DNA of 64,000 bases from Vagococcus_D sp963518325 (GTDB taxonomy: Bacteria > Bacillota > Bacilli > Lactobacillales > Vagococcaceae): NCBI RefSeq assembly GCF_963518325.1, contig NZ_CAUQJB010000001.1:248001-312000 (forward strand), written 5' to 3'. Each line of letters starts with the position of its first letter. Within the stretch, counting starts at the first letter, position 1. Under the pieces are notes generated by a model. That model was not told where the DNA came from and ran no database searches. It saw nothing but the letters and a program-made list of their open reading frames with translations. A program made the translations under genes and the position numbers. This document shows, piece after piece, positions 18,141 to 26,853 of this stretch.

Positions 18141-18752
18141 ATGGATAACTATGAAACTGGTGCAATTCTCTCATTTGGTGGCTATGACTGCCGTGTACTT
18201 GATAATCAGCCAGATAGGCTGTTGATTACCGAGAGGATTATTGAACAACGATCTTACCACGATACCTATTCAACTATCAACTGGGCTGCTAGCGCCTTAA
18301 GAGGGTATTTAAACGGTGAGTTTTATGACCGCTTTAGCGATAGTGCTAAAGCAAAAATTCTGCCTGTCATCAATAAAAATCCAGATAATCAATGGTATGG
18401 CACTGCTGGAGGGCCTGACACCACGGACCACTTATTTTTATTAAGTCTTGAAGATGTTGCTTGTCGTTATTTTGGTGATAGTTCGGCAAAATTATATCAC
18501 CCTGGAAAAAATCAACGCTATCGGTTTGAGAGAAAAGATAACAATAACAGACGGCGCCTAGCAGCACTTGCCACAAAAAAAGAATGGTGCTGGTGGTGGC
18601 TCCGATCACCAGGACGTGTCAGTCTCAAGGCGGCGTTTATTCACGGAATCGATGGAAATATAGGTATTCAAGGGAATAATATCCTTAAACGTAATATTGC
18701 AGATGGAAAATGTACCGGCGGTGTGCGCCCCGCTTTATGGCTCAAGCTATAA
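18141..18752 (+). CDS. DUF6273-domain protein of unknown function
   Basis: A 203-residue soluble protein with the typical DUF6273 pattern: an N-terminal strand-rich part (INWAASALRGYLNG near 45-58) and a C-terminal WWLRSPG (about 150-156) with a terminal GVRPALWL block. Such domains resemble sulfatase-modifying/C-lectin-like folds and are often ligand-binding. GGAGG supports the start at 18141. It is co-transcribed with the MerR regulator, which suggests that it handles or senses the same inducer. No function can be assigned. Confidence 0.75.
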   Translation: MDNYETGAILSFGGYDCRVLDNQPDRLLITERIIEQRSYHDTYSTINWAASALRGYLNGEFYDRFSDSAKAKILPVINKNPDNQWYGTAGGPDTTDHLFLLSLEDVACRYFGDSSAKLYHPGKNQRYRFERKDNNNRRRLAALATKKEWCWWWLRSPGRVSLKAAFIHGIDGNIGIQGNNILKRNIADGKCTGGVRPALWLKL

Positions 18753-18776
18753 AATCTGACAAAGTGAGCAACAAAA

Positions 18777-18813
18777 AAAAGAGCGACTTATGAAGATAGT
18801 TGCTCTTTTTTAA
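18777..18813. terminator. Bidirectional terminator
   Basis: AAGAGCGACT pairs with AGTTGCTCTT (one G-U pair), flanked by A- and T-runs, between convergent genes. Confidence 0.85.
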
Positions 18814-18831
18814 TAGACGGTCCATTCTCAA

Positions 18832-20166
18832 TTAATAGAAAAATGACCCTGAAATAATAATGATAATCACAGCGATTAAGGTGCTTACGGAAACAGTGAT
18901 AAAGGTCTCTTTGAACGCATTTTTGTGAGTTAACCCCGTCAAGCTAAGAAAGGTTAGAAAAACGCCACTTTGAGGGACAATTGTCAAAATATTTGAAGCA
19001 ACTGCCGCTACTCGGTGAATCATTTGCGGATCAAGCCCTTTACTTAAATAATAATCAGCGAAGTTTGGCATGACGATGCCTAGTGCTCCAGAAGATGAAC
19101 CTGTAATAGCTGACATCGAAGAAGTTAAGACCGTCAAACTGATTAATGGGTTTCCAGGAATATTCATGATAATATCAGAGAAAATTTTAAATCCCGGGGC
19201 AATCATCACCACTGCTCCAAAGGCCACGGCAGATGCTGTTGCAAATATCGGGCCGATTGCTCCAGTTGCGCCTAAGTTCAACACTCTAATTTTATCTGGT
19301 GTAAATCGGTGAAACAGAAGCAACCCTAAAATGATAGCCGATAATAAGGCGATATAAATAACATTTTTTTTCATAAATTCATTCCCAAATATACTACCTG
19401 TCAACGCCAGAACAATTAATAGCAGAAGTGGCGCAATACTTGGAAAAAAATTAGGAAGTTCTTTTTCAGTGACTTCCTCGTGAGAGTCAGTTGTATAGGT
19501 CCCATAAGTCTCACCTTTTGCTAAACTTTTAGTCAAACAACGTTTCATATAAACTAATCCAAATGCCACACAACCAATACTTCCCAAAATACTTGGAATT
19601 GCCGCCGCTGTTAATGAGGTGTCCAAGTACTGAATCGGAATAACATTTTGGATTGCAGGTGTTCCTGGCAAGATTGTCATAGTGAATGTGGCAATCCCTA
19701 ACCAAAGTGGTACTTGAATCAGGTTCCAGGACAGATTCATTTTTTTGAACAGACTTCTAGCTAATGGCAGAACCGCAAACATCACGACAAACAAACTAAT
19801 CCCACCATAAGTAAGGATAGAACTCACTAAAAAGATGGCTACCAAAACTTTGAACGGGCTGTCATACCCTACTTTCTGTAAAATATAATCGGCGATTGAT
19901 GTGGTAGCCCCACTTATTTCCATTAATTTTGCCAGAATGGATCCCAATAAAAAGATGGCAAAATAATTTAATATATAGGTGGATAATGCTCCCATAAATT
20001 GATTGGGTTCTTTCCCCAATAGCGATGTAACAGGGTCCATTTGATTCATGATCACCACGATTGCAGTGGCCAAGGGTGCCGCAACCATAATATTTATCTC
20101 TTTTAATGAAAAGTAAATAATCGCAATAACACCCAGTAACACGCCGACCGATCCAATAACTTCCAT
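18832..20166 (-). CDS. GntP-family proton symporter, probable 3-hydroxybutyrate/acetoacetate permease
   Basis: A membrane transporter of about 444 residues with 12 or more hydrophobic segments and GntP-family blocks (ILTYGGISLFVVMFAVLP, SSGALGIVMPNFADYY). The start at 20166 has a perfect AGGAGG; the longer frame covers an intergenic hairpin. It is the last gene of the thiolase-scoAB-bdh unit. The B. subtilis yxjC-scoA-scoB-yxjF cluster has the same combination, so import of 3-hydroxybutyrate is the best guess for the substrate, by context. Confidence 0.85.
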   Translation of the reverse strand: MEVIGSVGVLLGVIAIIYFSLKEINIMVAAPLATAIVVIMNQMDPVTSLLGKEPNQFMGALSTYILNYFAIFLLGSILAKLMEISGATTSIADYILQKVGYDSPFKVLVAIFLVSSILTYGGISLFVVMFAVLPLARSLFKKMNLSWNLIQVPLWLGIATFTMTILPGTPAIQNVIPIQYLDTSLTAAAIPSILGSIGCVAFGLVYMKRCLTKSLAKGETYGTYTTDSHEEVTEKELPNFFPSIAPLLLLIVLALTGSIFGNEFMKKNVIYIALLSAIILGLLLFHRFTPDKIRVLNLGATGAIGPIFATASAVAFGAVVMIAPGFKIFSDIIMNIPGNPLISLTVLTSSMSAITGSSSGALGIVMPNFADYYLSKGLDPQMIHRVAAVASNILTIVPQSGVFLTFLSLTGLTHKNAFKETFITVSVSTLIAVIIIIISGSFFY

Positions 20167-20184
20167 AATTGTTCCTCCTAGAAC

Positions 20185-20220
20185 GATCAAGAGCCAGACC
20201 TTTTGTCTTAACTCTTGATC
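20185..20220 (-). other. Intercistronic hairpin between bdh and the GntP permease
   Basis: Perfect 9-bp arms GATCAAGAG / CTCTTGATC without a T-run. It may stabilise the upstream mRNA or reduce permease expression. Confidence 0.6.
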
Positions 20221-20228
20221 AATCAATC

Positions 20229-21008
20229 TTATTGAGCTGTATAACCGCCATCAAGTAGACAAGCTTGTCCAGTCACCCCTTTAGCTTTATCACTAGCTAA
20301 AAATGAAACATAGTCAGCAATTTCCTGGACATCCAACAACCGTTTTTGTGGAACTAACGGGTATAAAACTTCTTCAAGGACATTTTCCAAGGGAATATTA
20401 CGTGTCTTTGATAAATCTTCAAATTGTCCTCTGACAAGTGGTGTATCAACATATCCTGGGCAAATGGCGTTCACGGTAATACCATCTGCCGCCGCTTCTA
20501 GGGCGGCCACCTTTGTTAAGCCTATTAACCCATGCTTAGCTGAATTGTAAGCTGATTTACCAGCAAAACCAATCACACCATTTATCGACGCCATATTAAT
20601 AATACGACCGTGTTTTTGCTTTTTCATGATAGGTAAAACTCGTTTGATAGCGATAAAAGGTGCTGTCAGCATTAATTTAATCATAAATTCAAATTTTTCA
20701 GTTGGGAAGTCTTCTATTAATGACACATGCTGAAGACCTGCGTTATTAACTAAGATATCGATTTTTCCGTATTTGTCAATCACGGTATCAATTGCACCAT
20801 TAATAGCACTTTCTTTGCTGACATCACAAAGTACGCTGTCCGCATCCAAGTTTTGGTTACGGTATTCTGCAACTACTTCATCTAATTTGACCTGATTAAT
20901 ATCTGAAAAGATGACTGTTTTCCCTTCTTTTAAAAATGTTTCGCCAATTTGCTTTCCAATTCCACTAGCGGCTCCTGTAATAAATACCACTTCTTTTTTG
21001 TTTGTCAT
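20229..21008 (-). CDS. bdh: 3-hydroxybutyrate dehydrogenase (SDR)
   Basis: A 259-residue short-chain dehydrogenase. It has the TGAASGIG cofactor motif (about 10-17), NNAG (about 88-91), the catalytic Ser in MASINGV, Y-x-x-x-K in YNSAKHG, and the IcPGYVDTPLVRGQ segment typical of D-3-hydroxybutyrate dehydrogenases. It oxidises 3-hydroxybutyrate to acetoacetate with NAD. GGAGG fits the start at 21008. Its place between scoAB and a GntP permease supports the call over a generic SDR. Confidence 0.88.
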   Translation of the reverse strand: MTNKKEVVFITGAASGIGKQIGETFLKEGKTVIFSDINQVKLDEVVAEYRNQNLDADSVLCDVSKESAINGAIDTVIDKYGKIDILVNNAGLQHVSLIEDFPTEKFEFMIKLMLTAPFIAIKRVLPIMKKQKHGRIINMASINGVIGFAGKSAYNSAKHGLIGLTKVAALEAAADGITVNAICPGYVDTPLVRGQFEDLSKTRNIPLENVLEEVLYPLVPQKRLLDVQEIADYVSFLASDKAKGVTGQACLLDGGYTAQ

Positions 21009-21029
21009 TGTTGTTTCCTCCATTATTTT

Positions 21030-21686
21030 TTAATTTGTTTGGTTGATTAAGGTCACCCCAGTTGCCTTTTGAACCTCTTCAAATGTGTAGTCAGGATGAA
21101 TTTCAGTGACTGCTAGTCCTTCTGCCACAATTTCAAATACACCCATCTCAGTGATAATCATTCCTACCACCTTTGATGCCGTCAGCGGTAAGGTACACTC
21201 TTTAAGTATTTTAAATGAGCCTTTGTTCGTATGCTCCATGGCAACAATTACTTTTTTAGCGCCTACCAGCAAGTCCATTGCTCCCCCCATACCAGGCACC
21301 ATCTTTCCAGGAATTAAGTAGTTGGCAATGTTACCTGATTCATCTACTTGTAACGCTCCTAAAACTGTAGCATCAACGTGACCGCCTCTGATAATCCCAA
21401 ATGATGTAGCGCTATCAAAAAAGGCTCCTCCTGGAATGATTCCCACTGATTGGCCCCCTGCATTCACAATTGATGGGTCATCGTGTTCAGGATCTGCTGC
21501 CGTTAAACCAACAAAACCATTTTCAGATTGAAGGGTGACTGTCATTGTTTCAGGAATATAATTTGCCACCTTCGTTGGTAGACCAATTCCCAAATTGACT
21601 AAGGAATTATCTGACAACTCTTGTGCCACTCGTTTGGCGATTCTCGATTGAATGACCTCTTTTGAAAGTTCAGTTGCATCTGCCAT
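21030..21686 (-). CDS. scoB: 3-oxoacid CoA-transferase subunit B
   Basis: A 218-residue beta subunit. The catalytic Glu is in QSENGFVG (about 54), and GAFFDSATSFGIIRGGHVDATVLGA is typical. With ScoA it transfers CoA from an acyl-CoA (succinyl-CoA or acetyl-CoA) to acetoacetate. The ribosome site lies within the end of scoA, and the genes are one base apart. The CoA donor cannot be told from sequence; lactic acid bacteria often lack a full TCA cycle, so acetyl-CoA is plausible. Confidence 0.92.
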   Translation of the reverse strand: MADATELSKEVIQSRIAKRVAQELSDNSLVNLGIGLPTKVANYIPETMTVTLQSENGFVGLTAADPEHDDPSIVNAGGQSVGIIPGGAFFDSATSFGIIRGGHVDATVLGALQVDESGNIANYLIPGKMVPGMGGAMDLLVGAKKVIVAMEHTNKGSFKILKECTLPLTASKVVGMIITEMGVFEIVAEGLAVTEIHPDYTFEEVQKATGVTLINQTN

Positions 21687-21687
21687 G

Positions 21688-22341
21688 TTAGTTACCTCCC
21701 TGTACTAAGTAGTCAACGAAAATACCTGGCGTATGAATAAAATTAGGGTCAATTTCCCCCGCCTTAACAATTTTCCGTGCTTCAACAATCGTCGTTTTGG
21801 CATTTGCCGCCATCATTTGATTAAAATTATTTTCAGACCCTTTAAATTGAAGATTGCCTTTTTCATCTGCTAAGTGGGCAAAAATAAGGGCCACATCGGC
21901 CTTTAATGGCTCTTCTAACAGGTAATCCCGCTCATTGACTCGGATTACTTGTTTACCTTCTTCAATCAACGTCCCAATGCCTGTGGGTGTTAAAAAACCA
22001 CCTAACCCAAAAGCACCTGAGCGAATTTGTTCGATTAGTGTCCCCTGAGGAACCAGATCAATACGTGTTTCACCACTGGTCATCTGTCTGCCAGCTTCTC
22101 GGTTAAGGCCAATATGTGAGGCAATAATCCGAGAGAATTGTTTGTTCGCGACCATTTTGCCAACACCCTTATCAAGAAAACCGGCATCGTTACAAATTAA
22201 CGTTAAATTTTTCACGCCTTTTTCGACTAGCGCGTCAATTAAATACTCTGGTGTTCCGTTAGTCATAAAGCCGCCGACCATAATAGTGTCACCTTCTTTA
22301 ATATAATGAACCGCCTCATCGATGGTAATTTCTTTGCACAT
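21688..22341 (-). CDS. scoA: 3-oxoacid CoA-transferase subunit A
   Basis: A 217-residue alpha subunit with GDTIMVGGFMTNGTPEYLI near the N-terminus, the GLGGFLTPTGIGT block (about 115-127) and GNLQFKGSENNFN. The start at 22341 is correctly spaced from AAGGAAG; an upstream GTG at 22350 is too close. It is paired with scoB and preceded by the thiolase gene 15 bases away. Confidence 0.92.
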   Translation of the reverse strand: MCKEITIDEAVHYIKEGDTIMVGGFMTNGTPEYLIDALVEKGVKNLTLICNDAGFLDKGVGKMVANKQFSRIIASHIGLNREAGRQMTSGETRIDLVPQGTLIEQIRSGAFGLGGFLTPTGIGTLIEEGKQVIRVNERDYLLEEPLKADVALIFAHLADEKGNLQFKGSENNFNQMMAANAKTTIVEARKIVKAGEIDPNFIHTPGIFVDYLVQGGN

Positions 22342-22356
22342 GTTCTTCACTTCCTT

Positions 22357-23562
22357 CTATTGGAGTTTTGCTTCATTTTTAATAATCAGACTAGTCCCTT
22401 GCCCTCCACCAATACAAAGTGTGGCCAGGCCAAGTGATAGATCTCGACGCTTTAGCTCGTGAATAAGTGTCACTAGGATTCGAGCTCCACTGGCACCAAT
22501 TGGATGACCTAGGGCAATTGCACCACCATTAACATTAACTTTTTCAGGGTTAAGCATTAATTCGTTCATCACATTGATTGCTTGAGCGGCAAAGGCTTCA
22601 TTCGCCTCGATTAAATCCATGTCCTCTATGGAAAGCTGAGCCTTTTCAAGCGCTTTTTGACTAGCTGGAATAGGTCCGGTTCCCATCAACTCTGGGGCAA
22701 CACCTGCACTTGCATAACTAACAATTGAGGCTAAGATTGGCAGGTCAAGCTGTTCTGCTTTTTCTCTTGTCATCAACAATACCATCGCTGCCCCATCATT
22801 TATCCCTGAGGCATTTCCAGCTGTGACAGTTCCCTCTGGCTGAAAAGCTGGCCGCAACTTCTTCAATCCTTCAATCGTCGATTCTTTTTTCGGGTATTCA
22901 TCTTCTATCACATAGAGAGGTTCTTTTTGTTTTCTTTGAGGAACAGGCATGGGAACTATTTCATCCTTAAAGAGTCCTTGAGCGATGGCTCTGATTGCTT
23001 TTTCCTGACTAGATTGAGCAAATTCATCTTGCTCTTCCCTTGATATCTCAAATTTTTTCGCGATATTTTCAGCTGTGATTCCCATATGATAGCCCTTAAA
23101 GGCATCAGTTAAGCCATCGGTTACAAGGCTGTCCACAACCGCTCCATTTCCTAAACGTTGACCGAAACGTAGTGTTGGCAGCACATAAGGCGCTTGACTC
23201 ATACTTTCCGTACCACCAGCTATCACAATTTCTGAGTCCCCAGTTTGAATACTTTGAACGGCTAATTGAATGGCTTTCAAACCAGACCCGCAGACCATGT
23301 CTAAGGTGAACGCTGTTTTATCATTGGGAATATTAGCTTGTATAGCCACTTGACGGGCTACATTTTGCCCTAAACCTGCATGAAGAACATTACCAAGGAT
23401 GACTTCATCAATTTCTCCTGGATCCAATTTAGTTCGAGTGATGATCTCAGTCAATACCCTTTTACCTAAATCGATGGCGGTCAGATTTTTAAATACGCCA
23501 CCAAAAGAACCTACAGCGGTTCTTAATGCCTCAACGATGACAATCTCTTCTTTATTAATCAT
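22357..23562 (-). CDS. Acetyl-CoA C-acetyltransferase (thiolase)
   Basis: A 401-residue thiolase. The nucleophile Cys is in LDMVCGSGLKA (about residue 91), with NEAFAAQA, GHPIGASGAR (catalytic His) and CIGGGQG (second Cys). In this operon it should split acetoacetyl-CoA into two acetyl-CoA. The start at 23562 has AAAGGA nine bases upstream. It is the first gene of the unit, behind a LysR-type box and a cre-like site. In principle the set could run in reverse to make acetoacetate or 3-hydroxybutyrate. Confidence 0.93.
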   Translation of the reverse strand: MINKEEIVIVEALRTAVGSFGGVFKNLTAIDLGKRVLTEIITRTKLDPGEIDEVILGNVLHAGLGQNVARQVAIQANIPNDKTAFTLDMVCGSGLKAIQLAVQSIQTGDSEIVIAGGTESMSQAPYVLPTLRFGQRLGNGAVVDSLVTDGLTDAFKGYHMGITAENIAKKFEISREEQDEFAQSSQEKAIRAIAQGLFKDEIVPMPVPQRKQKEPLYVIEDEYPKKESTIEGLKKLRPAFQPEGTVTAGNASGINDGAAMVLLMTREKAEQLDLPILASIVSYASAGVAPELMGTGPIPASQKALEKAQLSIEDMDLIEANEAFAAQAINVMNELMLNPEKVNVNGGAIALGHPIGASGARILVTLIHELKRRDLSLGLATLCIGGGQGTSLIIKNEAKLQ

Positions 23563-23589
23563 GTTATTGATTCCTTTCATCTCCGCTTC

Positions 23590-23603
23590 GTAAAGCGCTT
23601 TCT
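23590..23603 (-). promoter_or_regulatory. cre-like site in the thiolase leader
   Basis: The palindromic core AAAGCGCTTT (23592-23601) lies between promoter and start, consistent with CcpA repression. Confidence 0.55.
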
Positions 23604-23655
23604 ATTTACATAATAACAAAGAAAGCCCTTTAATTGAAATACTTTTTTTTTAGAT

Positions 23656-23678
23656 AAGTATAAACAAAATTGATACTT
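23656..23678. promoter_or_regulatory. LysR-type box AAGTAT-N11-ATACTT
   Basis: Perfect 6-bp arms with an 11-base spacer contain the T-N11-A signature of LysR-family operators. It lies between the thiolase operon and the divergent lysR gene. Confidence 0.75.
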
Positions 23679-23783
23679 CGTGTTATAATCAGCTTTATAA
23701 CAACTATTATCTATTCACTCGACAAGAAAATCATTAATATATTTGATAGTTATCTTTTTCTAAAACAACGGGAGTGATCATTG

Positions 23784-24683
23784 ATGGACATTAAACAGTT
23801 ACGTTATTTTACAGCAATTATCAAACATAATTACAATCTAAGTCATGCTGCCAATATGCTCTATGTGTCACAACCAACCTTAAGCATGATGGTCAACGAA
23901 TTCGAAAAAAAAGAAGGCGTCAAGCTATTTCAACGTGAACGCAGTCGGATCACTGGCTTGACTTATGTCGGCGAACGTTATTACGAGGATGCGCTTAGTG
24001 TCTTAAGCCTTTATGATGAGATGTTTACTCATCTTCATGACAGTCAAGCAGAAAGCGAGGGATCCATTACCATTGGCATTCCCCCTCTAGTATTAGCCGT
24101 TGTTTTTTCGACTATCATGCCTGAATTAATTCTTAAAAACCCGAAAATAACCATTGACGTTAAGGAGATAGGGGCTTATCAATTAAAAGATGAGTTGTTA
24201 CTGGGAAATGTTGATTTGGCAGTCTTGTTGGCGCCCGCTGGATTTAACAGCCACCTAGTGGAAACTTACGACATTCAGCAATCGGAGTTAGCAGCCTTCT
24301 TTTCCAGCGAACATCCTTTGGCAAAAAAGAAGGCCATTCAGTGGCAAGATTTCAACAACCAAAATCTGGCTATTTTTGACAACTCCTTTATGATTCATCA
24401 TTTATTGTCAGAAGCCTTTGGCAGACAACAGGTTCACCCTAACATTATCTTGACTTCAGGCTCATGGGACTATATGTTAAATGCTACACGCATCAACAAG
24501 GAGATTGCCACAATTTTACCTAAGCCCATTCATGAGTTATATCACGTTGAAGGTGTCACCTGTTGCCCGATTGAAAAACCAGTAGTTTGGCAGGTTATCT
24601 TGGCTCGGTTGAAGAAAAAAAACTACTCTCACGCAGAATCATTTATTCTGGATTCTCTTCTAAGCACATTTAATCAAAAATAG
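23784..24683 (+). CDS. LysR-family regulator, probable activator of the ketone-body operon
   Basis: A 299-residue regulator with an N-terminal helix-turn-helix (1-60, LRYFTAIIKHNYNLSHAANMLYVSQPTLS) and a periplasmic-binding-like effector domain (about 90-295). ATG 23784 is chosen over TTG 23781 because of GGGAG spacing. It is divergent from the thiolase-sco-bdh-permease operon with a LysR-type box between, the standard layout for an activator of that operon. Its inducer is probably a ketone-body pathway metabolite. Its terminator appears to be split by a small insertion. Confidence 0.88.
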   Translation: MDIKQLRYFTAIIKHNYNLSHAANMLYVSQPTLSMMVNEFEKKEGVKLFQRERSRITGLTYVGERYYEDALSVLSLYDEMFTHLHDSQAESEGSITIGIPPLVLAVVFSTIMPELILKNPKITIDVKEIGAYQLKDELLLGNVDLAVLLAPAGFNSHLVETYDIQQSELAAFFSSEHPLAKKKAIQWQDFNNQNLAIFDNSFMIHHLLSEAFGRQQVHPNIILTSGSWDYMLNATRINKEIATILPKPIHELYHVEGVTCCPIEKPVVWQVILARLKKKNYSHAESFILDSLLSTFNQK

Positions 24684-24699
24684 TACTAACTAGCAACAG

Positions 24700-24937
24700 A
24701 ATCAAAAAACACGCCTCAAAATGGAGGATGCTGAAAAAGTCCAAATTTTCTTAACCGAAAATTTGGACTTTTTATTTTTTCCCACTAGTGTAGTAAATAC
24801 TAATAGAATGTGAAGGTTCATTTCCACTGGGAACGCTTATTTCAATCTATTTTGGGAACTGAATTTTCCTGTTTTTTCTATTTTGTTATTTTATGAGTTT
24901 TTCAGCAGCTTCTCAAAATGAGGTGTGTTTTTTGATT
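24700..24937. terminator. Bidirectional terminator split by a 189-bp insertion
   Basis: AAAAAACACGCCTC (left, about 24704-24717) and GAGGTGTGTTTTTT (right, about 24920-24933) would pair as a classical bidirectional terminator if the sequence between the duplicated TCAAAATG copies were removed. Confidence 0.6.
24724..24912. mobile_element. MITE-like insertion (189 bp, 18-bp TIRs, 8-bp target duplication)
   Basis: The left end GAGGATGCTGAAAAAGTC and the inverted right end GAAGCTGCTGAAAAACTC match at 15 of 18 positions. The element is bordered by direct repeats TCAAAATG (24716-24723 and 24913-24920). It has no coding capacity and carries a 16-bp hairpin (AAAAGTCCAAATTTTC and its complement, 24734-24771) next to the left end. 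The parent IS family cannot be named from this sequence. Confidence 0.65.
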
Positions 24938-24953
24938 TTTCTTAATTCTTTGT

Positions 24954-26030
24954 TTATTTTGCTGCATCTGCAATGGCTTTGACATAACCAGTTGTATCGC
25001 TAAATGTGGCACCTGTCACGACATCTACCATATTTTCATTATCACTGACATCTTTATCAATATCTGCAGCTGTTTTACCTGTCACATATGCCAAAATCGC
25101 ATTCATTGATTCAGCATAGTCTTGTGTTGCTTGGCCTTTGTCAGCCATCATCTTGCTGTATGCTCCGTTGTTTGTCATCTTAGAAATCAAAACAGTTCCT
25201 TCTTCAAAGTTTTCACCAAAACCGCCATCTGAGTTTGGCACCCCTTGTACATCACCTTTATCTAGGAATTGGAATTCATCCACATAAGCTGCACCGATTT
25301 TATCCCCTACCTTTGCTAAACTGATGATAGCAAATGCCTTATCCCCATGTGGTGCTGCATAGGTATGAGTTAATTCAATCTCTCCATCGGTGGCTTTTAT
25401 TCCGGCAACGCCAAAACCATTTTTAGCCGTATCTATAACTGCTTGCAAGTAACCATTGCCATCAGAAAAGGTTGCACCTGTTACCACGTCTGTAATTTTT
25501 TCATTATCAGCCAATTCTTTTTCCAACTCTGCAATTGTTTTTCCAGCTGCGAAATCCATCAAAGCGGTCATTGATTCAGAGTATTTCTTCGTTGCTTGGC
25601 CCTTTTCTGCCATCATTTTACTGTAAGCTTCATCATTTTCCAGCTTAGACGCCAGCACTAAGTCTGTTGGATAGTTCTCTCCAAAACCACCGTCCGAGCT
25701 TGTCACACCTTTAAAATCTGCTTTGGCCACATACTAAAATTCATCCGTTGATGCTGCTGAAATCTTGTCGCCATCCATCACAACTGTTGTTACCCCAAAA
25801 GACTTATCACCATGAGGCGCCGTGTATAATTGACGTATAGCCAAGGTTCCGGCTGGCACCTCCAGAGCGACTGATTCAGAGGCACCTGATTCTGTCTCAC
25901 CTGATGAAGCTTTGGTGGCTTCTGTCTCGCTACTTAAAGATGAAGCGGTTCCGTTTTTATCATCGGCTTTACATCCTGCCACAAACAATACAGCTGCAAC
26001 TGCAATTATACCTAATTTCAACTTTTTCAT
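24954..26030 (-). pseudogene. FMN-binding-domain lipoprotein with two repeats, interrupted by an in-frame TAG
   Basis: The gene would encode about 358 residues: a lipoprotein signal peptide with lipobox FVAG-Cys20, a Ser/Thr/Glu-rich linker, and two similar FMN-binding-type repeats each ending in DVVTGATFSD. In such motifs the final Thr can carry covalent FMN. Codon 99 is TAG (25734-25736); the equivalent position of repeat 2 is Gln, so a CAG-to-TAG change is likely. The frame then continues intact to 24954. An internal GTG at 25730 lacks a good ribosome site. Intact relatives (PplA-like) act in extracellular electron transfer, and their signal peptides give peptide pheromones. A sequencing error is the alternative. 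Confidence 0.8.
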
Positions 26031-26197
26031 ATTATTTCCCCCATCTGTATTTGATACCTGTATTATAACACGTTTGATACTTTATTCACATTCTTTCCTA
26101 CCCGAAATATATCTTTAATATAGGTTTTAGTTAATACATACGGAATAACATCAACTCATTAGTTACTGTTATCACAATAACTTTAGTCATTTTAACA

Positions 26198-26240
26198 AAA
26201 GGGAGACAGTCAATTTGTTGTAAATCGACTACCTCCCTTT
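26198..26240 (-). terminator. Terminator of the GNAT gene
   Basis: AAAGGGAG / CTCCCTTT with an inner AGTC/GACT pairing is followed by a short T-run on the minus strand. Confidence 0.65.
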
Positions 26241-26327
26241 ATGTCCCTACACAGCCAATTTCCAACTTGTCACTAGAATTACCCAAAAGTCTATTTAGTC
26301 ACCTATAAGGCATCGGCACCAGTTAGC

Positions 26328-26750
26328 TCAAAGTTTCTTTTGAAATTGATGACTAACTAATTGATAATCGGCCTTTTCCTGATAAAAACGATGAGCCTCT
26401 GTTCGTTGAATCCCTGATGAAAGTGCCATTTCCTGATACCCCTCTGCTTTTGCCCATTTTTCCATGATCCTTAAAAATTGTCCGCCTATCCCTTGGCCTC
26501 GAAACCCCTCTCTGACTATTAATTCCGCTACCCATAAGCAATCGGTGTAATATAACGTTGGCATCGGCATAACGCCACAACAAGCGACTAATTTCCCCTC
26601 AACTTCCCAGGCAAATAAGCGATACTTCCCTCGCCTTTGGCAATCCGTTACTTTTTCTGTAAACTCAGCTAAAGTTAAGGCTTGACGCAACTCTTTAACA
26701 ACCTCATAGCCTAGCCCTAACTCCTGATCTGACTTTAATTCAACTAACAC
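26328..26750 (-). CDS. GNAT-family N-acetyltransferase
   Basis: A 140-residue single-domain acetyltransferase. The acetyl-CoA-binding motif A is REGFRGQGIGGQFL (about 83-96), preceded by a typical VAELIV strand. It starts with GTG after GAGGTGG. The acceptor is unknown. It appears monocistronic, with its own terminator and no functional link to its neighbours. Confidence 0.85.
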   Translation of the reverse strand: MLVELKSDQELGLGYEVVKELRQALTLAEFTEKVTDCQRRGKYRLFAWEVEGKLVACCGVMPMPTLYYTDCLWVAELIVREGFRGQGIGGQFLRIMEKWAKAEGYQEMALSSGIQRTEAHRFYQEKADYQLVSHQFQKKL

Positions 26751-26812
26751 TTAACCACCTCATTTCTTCTCATTCATCCCTTTCTGTTAACAGGACGTAT
26801 GCTTTTAGTTTA

Positions 26813-26848
26813 CCAAAAAAAAGAGAATGCGGGAGTTCCACATTCTCT
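26813..26848 (-). terminator. Chitinase terminator
   Basis: AGAGAATG / CATTCTCT arms are followed by nine T on the minus strand. Confidence 0.9.
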
Positions 26849-26853
26849 AACCT

